Assembly (NCBI RefSeq): GCF_000720725.1
Contig: NZ_JOCQ01000016.1
Location: 51,139 to 115,138 of the forward strand
Source: Streptomyces rimosus subsp. rimosus
GTDB taxonomy: Bacteria > Actinomycetota > Actinomycetes > Streptomycetales > Streptomycetaceae
Reading direction: 5' to 3'
Length of the DNA stretch: 64,000 bases
Shown: positions 58,428-64,000 of the stretch, one piece after another
How positions within the stretch are numbered: the stretch's first letter is position 1
Layout of the letters: the number at the start of each line of letters is the position of its first letter
Made by a program: the position numbers and the translations under genes
Notes under the pieces: generated by a model
What the model saw: only the letters and a program-made list of their open reading frames with translations
Database searches by the model: none
What the model was told of the DNA's origin: nothing

Positions 58428-59558
58428 GTGAAGATCCGGGTGGAGCGCGATGTACTCGCGGAGGCAGTGGCCTGGGCGGCCAAGAGCCTCCCGGCCCGTC
58501 CGCCGGTGCCCGTCCTCGCGGGCCTGCTGCTGAAGGCGGAGGAGGGCAGCCTGAGCCTCTCCGGCTTCGACTACGAGGTCTCCGCGCGCGTGTCCGTGGA
58601 AGCGGAGGTGGAGGAGGAGGGGACCGTCCTGGTCTCCGGCCGCCTGCTGGCCGACATCTGCCGCGCCCTTCCCAACCGCCCGGTGGAGATTTCCACCGAT
58701 GGTGTACGGGTCACCGTCGTCTGCGGCTCCTCCCGCTTCACCCTCCACACCCTTCCTGTGGAGGAGTACCCGGCCCTGCCGCAGATGCCGACCGCCACCG
58801 GCACCGTGCCCGGTGAGGTCTTCGCCGCGGCCGCCGCCCAGGTCGCCATCGCCGCCGGCCGTGACGACACCCTCCCGGTGCTCACCGGCGTACGGATCGA
58901 GATCGAGGGCGACACCGTCACCCTGGCCTCCACCGACCGCTACCGCTTCGCCGTGCGCGAGTTCCTGTGGAAGCCGGAGAGCCCGGACGCCTCCGCGGTG
59001 GCGCTGGTGCCCGCCAAGACACTGCTGGACACCGCCAAGTCCCTCAGCAGCGGCGACAGCGTCACCCTGGCGCTGTCCGGCTCGGGCGCCGGTGAGGGCC
59101 TGATCGGCTTCGAGGGCGCGGGCCGCCGTACGACTACCCGGCTGCTGGAGGGTGACCTCCCGAAGTACCGCACGCTCTTCCCCACCGAGTTCAACTCGGT
59201 CGCGGTGATCGAGACCGCCCCGTTCGTCGAGGCCGTCAAGCGTGTGGCGCTGGTGGCCGAGCGGAACACCCCGGTGCGCCTGAGCTTCGAGCAGGGCGTG
59301 CTGGTCCTGGAGGCCGGCTCCAGCGACGACGCACAGGCTGTGGAGCGGGTGGACGCGGACCTGGAGGGCGACGACATCTCCATCGCCTTCAACCCGGGCT
59401 TCCTCCTGGAGGGCCTGTCGGCGATCGACTCCCCGGTGGCCCAGCTGTCCTTCACGACCTCCACGAAGCCGGCGCTCCTCAGCGGCCGCCCGGCCAAGGA
59501 CGCCGAGGCGGACGAGGCGTACAAGTACCTGATCATGCCGGTGCGGCTGTCCGGCTGA
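58428..59558 (+). CDS. dnaN: DNA polymerase III sliding clamp (beta subunit)
   Basis: A 376-residue three-domain clamp: MKIRVERDVLAEAVAWAAKSL, PVLAGLLLKAEEGSLSLSGFDYEVSA (domain I), PVLTGVRIEIEGDTVTLAS and the TDRYRFAVRE signature (domain II), KYRTLFPTEFNSV, and the C-terminal MPVRL (domain III peptide pocket). It tethers polymerase III to DNA and docks DnaE, the clamp loader and repair proteins. The start is GTG 58428 after AGGAGG. It is the reference for the clamp half of the MerR fusion at 14258-15355. Confidence 0.98.
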   Translation: MKIRVERDVLAEAVAWAAKSLPARPPVPVLAGLLLKAEEGSLSLSGFDYEVSARVSVEAEVEEEGTVLVSGRLLADICRALPNRPVEISTDGVRVTVVCGSSRFTLHTLPVEEYPALPQMPTATGTVPGEVFAAAAAQVAIAAGRDDTLPVLTGVRIEIEGDTVTLASTDRYRFAVREFLWKPESPDASAVALVPAKTLLDTAKSLSSGDSVTLALSGSGAGEGLIGFEGAGRRTTTRLLEGDLPKYRTLFPTEFNSVAVIETAPFVEAVKRVALVAERNTPVRLSFEQGVLVLEAGSSDDAQAVERVDADLEGDDISIAFNPGFLLEGLSAIDSPVAQLSFTTSTKPALLSGRPAKDAEADEAYKYLIMPVRLSG

Positions 59559-59610
59559 TCCCCACAGGCTGTGGACGGCTGCCTCCGGTCGGCAGCCGCT
59601 CGAAAGCTTC

Positions 59611-59649
59611 CCGCCCCTGACGTGCGCCGTCGGCTCGTGTCAGGGGCGG
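59611..59649 (+). terminator. dnaN terminator
   Basis: CCGCCCCTGAC (59611-59621) and GTCAGGGGCGG (59639-59649): perfect 11-bp stem, 17-base loop. Confidence 0.75.
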
Positions 59650-59918
59650 AGCTGTTTGCCGTACGTACCGGGCCGGAGCGTGGGCACCCGTACGGGCGAG
59701 CAAGCCGGTACGAGTGGTTACGGGGCGCGACGGAGCGGCAGGTGCGTCCACCGGACCCTGGCGGCGGTTTCGGCGCCGGGACGGCGGGCCCGGGGCTATT
59801 TCGCCGCGATCGGTTGCGGCCCGGCCACTGCCTTCCGCGTGGCCCCGTACACAGGGAAGAGCGCGCTGAACAACGAAAACCGCACGTCCCGGGCCCGGCG
59901 TCGTGCACGCGCCGCAAG

Positions 59919-59927
59919 TTATCCACA
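59919..59927 (+). promoter_or_regulatory. DnaA box upstream of gnd
   Basis: Exact TTATCCACA, 91 bases before the gnd start. Its 3' half (CCACAGCTGTGGG) is itself a dyad. Confidence 0.55.
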
Positions 59928-60018
59928 GCTGTGGGGGCCGCGCCGCCGCGTCCTGGCTTCGCGCGTAAACTCGACGCGTAGGTCGGGGATGTGCCGTAAC
60001 GCAACGTAAGGGGTACTG

Positions 60019-60900
60019 ATGGAGCTCGGTCTCGTCGGTCTCGGCAAGATGGGCGGCAACATGCGCGAGCGCATCCGCCGCGCAGGCCACACCGTCATCG
60101 GATACGACCGCAATCCGGACCTGGCTGACGTCCACAGCCTCAAGGAGCTGGTGGACGGTCTCAAGGGGCCGCGTGTGGTGTGGGTCATGGTGCCCGCCGG
60201 CGCCGCCACCCAGTCCACCATCGACGAGCTGGGCGAGCTGCTGTCCCCCGGCGACGTGGTGGTCGACGGCGGCAACTCCCGCTGGACCGACGACGAGAAG
60301 CACGCCGAGGAGCTGCGCGCCAAGGGCATCGGCTTCGTCGACTGCGGCGTCTCGGGCGGCGTCTGGGGCCTGGAGAACGGCTACGCGCTGATGTACGGCG
60401 GCTCCTCGGAGGATGTCGCCAAGGTCCAGCCGGTCTTCGACGCGCTCAAGCCGGAGGGCGAGTACGGCTCGGTGCACGCCGGCAAGGTCGGCGCGGGCCA
60501 CTTCGCCAAGATGGTCCACAACGGCATCGAGTACGCCATGATGCAGGCCTACGCCGAGGGCTGGGAGCTGCTGGAGGCGGTCGACTCGGTCACCGACGTG
60601 CGCGAGGTCTTCCGCTCCTGGCAGCAGGGCACGGTCATCCGTTCCTGGCTGCTGGACCTGGCGGTCAACGCGCTGGACGACGACGAGCACCTGGAGAAGC
60701 TGCGGGGCTTCGCCGCCGACTCCGGCGAGGGCCGCTGGACCGTCGAGGCCGCGATCGACAACGCCGTACCGCTGCCCGCGATCACGGCGTCGCTCTTCGC
60801 GCGCTTCGCCTCGCGCCAGGACGACTCGCCGCAGATGAAGATGATCGCGGCGCTGCGGAACCAGTTCGGCGGCCACGCCGTCGAGAACGCGAAGAAGTAA
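60019..60900 (+). CDS. gnd: 6-phosphogluconate dehydrogenase (short, decarboxylating type)
   Basis: A 293-residue dehydrogenase: NAD(P) motif LGLVGLGKMGGNMRERI, VVVDGGNSRW, the catalytic region DCGVSGGVWGLENGYALMYGG, and HFAKMVHNGIEYAMM with the active-site Lys. It is the short single-lobe class rather than the ~470-residue enzyme, as is typical of the oriC-linked actinobacterial copy. It converts 6-phosphogluconate to ribulose 5-phosphate and CO2, giving NAD(P)H and pentose precursors. ATG 60019 follows AAGGGG. It leads recF by 75 bases. Confidence 0.95.
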   Translation: MELGLVGLGKMGGNMRERIRRAGHTVIGYDRNPDLADVHSLKELVDGLKGPRVVWVMVPAGAATQSTIDELGELLSPGDVVVDGGNSRWTDDEKHAEELRAKGIGFVDCGVSGGVWGLENGYALMYGGSSEDVAKVQPVFDALKPEGEYGSVHAGKVGAGHFAKMVHNGIEYAMMQAYAEGWELLEAVDSVTDVREVFRSWQQGTVIRSWLLDLAVNALDDDEHLEKLRGFAADSGEGRWTVEAAIDNAVPLPAITASLFARFASRQDDSPQMKMIAALRNQFGGHAVENAKK

Positions 60901-60975
60901 GCAGCACGAAGAAGCAAGCAAGCAGTAAGCAGTCCGGTAGAGAAGTCCGGTAGCCGGGGGAGGTCGGCGCGCCAC

Positions 60976-62112
60976 ATGCACGTATCGCATCTCTCGCTGG
61001 CCGACTTCCGCTCGTACGCCCGGGTCGAGGTCCCGCTCGACCCGGGCGTCACCGCGTTCGTGGGCCCCAACGGGCAGGGCAAGACCAACCTCGTCGAGGC
61101 GGTGGGCTATCTGGCCACCCTCGGCAGCCACCGGGTCTCCTCGGACGCCCCGCTGGTGCGGATGGGCGCCGAGCGGGCCATCGTGCGGGCCGCGGTCGTG
61201 CAGGGCGAGCGGCAGCAGCTGGTGGAGCTGGAGCTGAACCCCGGCAAGGCCAACCGGGCCCGTATCAACAGATCGTCGCAGGTCAGACCCCGTGACGTAC
61301 TGGGGATCGTACGGACGGTGCTGTTCGCGCCGGAGGACCTGGCGCTGGTCAAGGGCGACCCGGGGGAGCGCCGCCGCTTCCTGGACGAGCTGATCACCGC
61401 CCGCTCGCCGCGGATGGCGGGCGTGCGCTCGGACTACGACCGGGTGCTCAAGCAGCGCAACACGCTCCTGAAGAGCGCGGCGCTGGCCCGGCGGCACGGT
61501 GGCCGGCAGATGGACCTGTCCACACTGGACGTGTGGGACCAGCACCTGGCGCGGGCCGGGGCCGAGCTGCTGGCGCAGCGGCTCGACCTGATCGCCACGC
61601 TCCAGCCGCTGGCCGACAAGGCGTACGAGCAGCTGGCGCCGGGTGGCGGCCCGCTGTCGATGGAGTACCGCGGCTCGGCGGGCGAGGGGCTGGGCGGTGC
61701 CTCGACGCGCGAGGAGCTGTACGGGCTGCTGACCGAGGCGCTCGGCGCGGCCCGTAAGAACGAGATCGAGCGCGGTGTGACACTGGTCGGTCCGCACCGC
61801 GACGACCTGGTGCTCAAGCTGGGCCAGCTGCCCGCCAAGGGGTACGCGAGCCACGGCGAGTCCTGGTCGTACGCGCTCGCGCTGCGCCTGGCCTCGTACG
61901 ACCTGCTGCGTGGTGAGGGCAACGAGCCGGTGCTGGTGCTCGACGACGTCTTCGCGGAGCTGGACAGCCGGCGGCGGGAGCGGCTGGCGGAGCTGGTGGC
62001 GCCCGGCGAGCAGGTGCTGGTGACCGCGGCGGTGGACGACGACGTGCCGGGTGTGCTGTCCGGGGCCCGGTTCGCGGTCTCCGAGGGCGCGGCGGAGAAG
62101 GTCACGCCGTGA
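60976..62112 (+). CDS. recF: DNA replication and repair protein RecF
   Basis: A 378-residue ABC-type ATPase: N-terminal VSHLSLADFRSYARVEVPLD, Walker A VGPNGQGKTNLVEAVG, the ABC signature region SHGESWSYALALRLASYDLL, and Walker B VLVLDDVFAELDSRRRERL. It helps load RecA at gaps behind stalled forks with RecO and RecR. ATG 60976. Its stop is 19 bases before the ATG of the DUF721 gene, so they are co-transcribed. Confidence 0.97.
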   Translation: MHVSHLSLADFRSYARVEVPLDPGVTAFVGPNGQGKTNLVEAVGYLATLGSHRVSSDAPLVRMGAERAIVRAAVVQGERQQLVELELNPGKANRARINRSSQVRPRDVLGIVRTVLFAPEDLALVKGDPGERRRFLDELITARSPRMAGVRSDYDRVLKQRNTLLKSAALARRHGGRQMDLSTLDVWDQHLARAGAELLAQRLDLIATLQPLADKAYEQLAPGGGPLSMEYRGSAGEGLGGASTREELYGLLTEALGAARKNEIERGVTLVGPHRDDLVLKLGQLPAKGYASHGESWSYALALRLASYDLLRGEGNEPVLVLDDVFAELDSRRRERLAELVAPGEQVLVTAAVDDDVPGVLSGARFAVSEGAAEKVTP

Positions 62113-62131
62113 GCGGGCGACGGAGCCGGTG

Positions 62132-62707
62132 ATGAACGGCGAGCGGCCGGACCGTCCCTCCGAGGAGCCCTCGGAGCGGCCGCCCGGCGCCGATCAGCCC
62201 AAGCCCCCGGAGCTGTCCGGGATCGATCTGGCCCGGCAGGCGCTGGTCGCCGCCAAGGAGCAGGCGCGGGCGCGGGGCGCCGCCGCGCAGCAGAAGAAGC
62301 AGGCGCGCCGCGGCGGCCTGCGGTCCGGCGCGCGCGCCGACGGGCGCGATCCGCTGCCGCTGAGCGCGGCGATCAACCGGCTCATCACGGAGCGCGGCTG
62401 GGAGGCCCCGGCCGCGGTCGGCGGCGTCATGGGGCGCTGGCCGCAACTGGTCGGCCCGGAGGTGGCGCAGCACTGCGAGCCGCAGCGGTACGACGAGGAA
62501 GCGCGCGTGCTGACGGTGCAGTGCGACTCGACGGTGTGGGCGACGCAGCTGCGGCTGCTGGCACCGCAGCTGGTGGCCCGGCTGAACCAGGACCTCGGCC
62601 AGGGCACGGTGAAGATGATCAAGGTGCTGGGGCCCGGCGGCCCGGCCCGGCGTTACGGGCCGCTGCGGGCGCCCGGGAGCAAGGGGCCCGGGGACACGTA
62701 CGGCTGA
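62132..62707 (+). CDS. DUF721 (DciA-like) protein
   Basis: A 191-residue protein with a charged Pro/Ala/Arg-rich N-terminus of ~75 residues and the DUF721 domain: PLSAAINRLITERGWEAPAAVGGVMGRWPQLVGPEVAQH, then VLTVQCDSTVWATQLRLLAPQLVARLN. DUF721 proteins between recF and gyrB include DciA, a helicase loader/operator found in bacteria without DnaC; a role with DnaB is likely here. ATG 62132 (GGAG 6 nt before) was chosen over GTG 62129. Confidence 0.9.
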   Translation: MNGERPDRPSEEPSERPPGADQPKPPELSGIDLARQALVAAKEQARARGAAAQQKKQARRGGLRSGARADGRDPLPLSAAINRLITERGWEAPAAVGGVMGRWPQLVGPEVAQHCEPQRYDEEARVLTVQCDSTVWATQLRLLAPQLVARLNQDLGQGTVKMIKVLGPGGPARRYGPLRAPGSKGPGDTYG

Positions 62708-62885
62708 GGTGTACGCGTGGTACGGGTGAGACTCCGCTCACCGTAGCCGGAGGTTGACAGCCCGAAGCGCTGAACGCCCTCTAGAGCGTCCTGGGGCCCC
62801 GTCGCGCATATGGGGAGTCGGCCAACGGCACTTCAGGGCGGCACATGACGACTCAGGCGCCCGCAAACCCCCATTAGTGTCGGCG

Positions 62886-62895
62886 CTACCGGTAG
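62886..62895. promoter_or_regulatory. Candidate gyrB promoter/operator dyad
   Basis: CTACCGGTAG is a perfect 10-bp palindrome overlapping TAGACT (62893-62898), a plausible -10, about 70 bases upstream of the gyrB start. No good -35 was found. Confidence 0.3.
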
Positions 62896-62968
62896 ACTGG
62901 TAGCAATCCCGCCCACTCGCGGAACATGTCGAACGACGCAGCCGCCCTGCTTCTGATGGAGGCGGCTC

Positions 62969-64000
62969 GTGCTGTGCCAGAAAGGGCGCTTCGTGGCCGA
63001 CTCCGGCGACCTCAACGAGAACAACACGGCTTCTACTGAAGAGGGGGTTCCTGCCGGCGCCAGTGGCGACTCTCCGGAAGAGAAGTCGTACGACGCCAGC
63101 GCGATCACCGTCCTTGAGGGCCTGGACGCGGTCCGCAAGCGTCCGGGCATGTACATCGGCTCGACCGGTGAGCGTGGTCTGCACCACCTCGTGCAAGAGG
63201 TCGTCGACAACTCGGTCGACGAGGCGATGGCCGGGTACGCGGACACCATCGACGTCACGATCCTGCCGGACGGCGGCGTGCGCGTCGTCGACAACGGCCG
63301 CGGCATCCCCGTGGACATCGTGCCGTCGGAGAAGAAGCCGGCCGTCGAGGTCGTGCTGACGGTGCTGCACGCGGGCGGCAAGTTCGGCGGCGGCGGTTAC
63401 GCGGTCTCCGGTGGTCTGCACGGTGTCGGCGTCTCGGTCGTCAACGCGCTGTCGCAGAAGGTGTCCGTCGAGGTCAAGCGGGACGGCTACCGCTGGACGC
63501 AGGACTACAAGCTCGGTGTGCCGACGGCGCCGCTGGCCCGCAACGAGGCCACCGACGAGACCGGCACGACGGTGACGTTCTGGGCCGACGGCGACATCTT
63601 CGAGACGACGGAGTACAGCTTCGAGACGCTGTCGCGCCGTTTCCAGGAGATGGCGTTCCTCAACAAGGGCCTGACGATCAAGCTCACCGACGAGCGCACG
63701 GCCCATGTGGACGAGGAGGGCAAGCCGCTCTCGGTGAAGTACTACTACGAGGGCGGCATCGTCGACTTCGTGACGTACCTCAACCAGCGCAAGGGCGAGG
63801 TGGTGCACCCCACCGTCATCGACATCGAGGCCGAGGACAAGGAGCGGCTGCTCTCGGTCGAGGTGGCGATGCAGTGGAACACCCAGTACACCGAGGGTGT
63901 CTACTCCTTCGCCAACACGATCCACACGCATGAGGGCGGTACGCACGAGGAGGGCTTCCGCGCGGCGCTGACGGGTCTGATCAACCGTTACGCCCGGGAC
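62969..64000 (+). CDS. gyrB: DNA gyrase subunit B (partial, runs off the window)
   Basis: The N-terminal 344 codons of GyrB. The GHKL ATPase is present: VLEGLDAVRKRPGMYIGST, LVQEVVDNSVDEAMAG (catalytic Glu, ATP-Mg Asn), VDNGRGIPVDI and GGLHGVGVSVVNALS. It supplies negative supercoiling. GTG 62969 (GGAGG 6 nt upstream, VLCQKGRF start) was chosen; GTG 62993 (VADSGDLN, after AAAGGG) is the alternative. The C-terminal TOPRIM part lies beyond 64000. It follows DUF721 after 261 bases that contain a candidate promoter dyad. Confidence 0.97.
   Translation, partial: MLCQKGRFVADSGDLNENNTASTEEGVPAGASGDSPEEKSYDASAITVLEGLDAVRKRPGMYIGSTGERGLHHLVQEVVDNSVDEAMAGYADTIDVTILPDGGVRVVDNGRGIPVDIVPSEKKPAVEVVLTVLHAGGKFGGGGYAVSGGLHGVGVSVVNALSQKVSVEVKRDGYRWTQDYKLGVPTAPLARNEATDETGTTVTFWADGDIFETTEYSFETLSRRFQEMAFLNKGLTIKLTDERTAHVDEEGKPLSVKYYYEGGIVDFVTYLNQRKGEVVHPTVIDIEAEDKERLLSVEVAMQWNTQYTEGVYSFANTIHTHEGGTHEEGFRAALTGLINRYARD

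Larger units (their letters stand above)
59559..60018. other. dnaN-gnd intergenic stretch
   Basis: 460 bases with no supported gene. The dnaN terminator lies at 59611-59649. A perfect TTATCCACA DnaA box at 59919-59927 is part of a longer palindrome-like ATCCACAGCTGTGGG. The remainder is GC-rich with nothing recognised. Confidence 0.6.

Noticed and set aside
59533..61854. 773-codon minus-strand frame across gnd and recF
   Set aside because: Antisense to two well-conserved proteins.
1..64000. tRNA, rRNA, CRISPR arrays, insertion sequences or integrase attachment sites
   Set aside because: Looked for T-loop signatures, regular repeat-spacer patterns, transposase-like proteins and terminal inverted repeats; none seen by eye. 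A covariance-model search would be decisive for RNA genes.

Overview
The window is very GC-rich actinobacterial DNA (GTG and TTG starts, strong GGAGG-type ribosome sites). It carries the chromosomal replication origin region of a Streptomyces-type organism: rpmH and dnaA divergent, oriC between dnaA and dnaN, then gnd, recF, a DUF721 gene and gyrB. The gene order from dnaB to gyrB matches, from memory, the order in Streptomyces coelicolor (roughly SCO3911 down to SCO3874). Species identity cannot be read from the sequence. No rRNA, tRNA, CRISPR array or insertion sequence was seen.

Left part (1-18.6 kb) is the accessory-looking arm. It holds a flavohaemoprotein/PNPOx-like pair, a HAD phosphatase, a membrane protein, a GlcG/HbpS-like protein, a MarR/MFS divergent pair, a GNAT protein, a TetR regulator, a class V aminotransferase, a serine beta-lactamase-like hydrolase and MerR regulators. 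It also has an operon for a MerR-beta-clamp fusion plus a TPR-like protein, a shortened amidohydrolase, an ArsR-type regulator and a peptide deformylase. One-component regulators are dense here, and several lie next to clear palindromic operators.

Middle part (18.6-44.3 kb) is the conserved block. It runs dnaB, a MATE transporter, a secreted serine protease, then rplI-rpsR-ssb-rpsF. Envelope genes follow: femX-like, alanine-racemase-like, a GT87-like glycosyltransferase, a class A penicillin-binding protein, PadR plus inositol-phosphate synthase, an MFS permease, an LppU/SCO3897-like protein, cca, a large secreted DUF6049-like protein, murJ and a pseudokinase.

Right part (44.4-64 kb) starts with a lower-GC secreted orphan, then a sigma factor with a zinc anti-sigma factor, and trxB-trxA under a consensus sigma-R promoter. 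A GNAT gene, parB-parA, rsmG, jag, yidC, yidD, rnpA and rpmH all run leftward. dnaA, oriC, dnaN, gnd, recF, DUF721 and partial gyrB run rightward.

Twelve exact copies of the 14-bp parS palindrome GTTTCACGTGAAAC lie between 9.7 and 51.6 kb. Several are inside coding regions (including parA and parB), and one forms the stem of an intrinsic terminator. These sites, ParA/ParB, DnaA and the DnaA boxes (oriC, dnaA, dnaB and gnd upstream regions) make up the origin-segregation machinery. The most unusual protein is the MerR-clamp fusion at 14.3-15.4 kb, whose last codons are a parS site.
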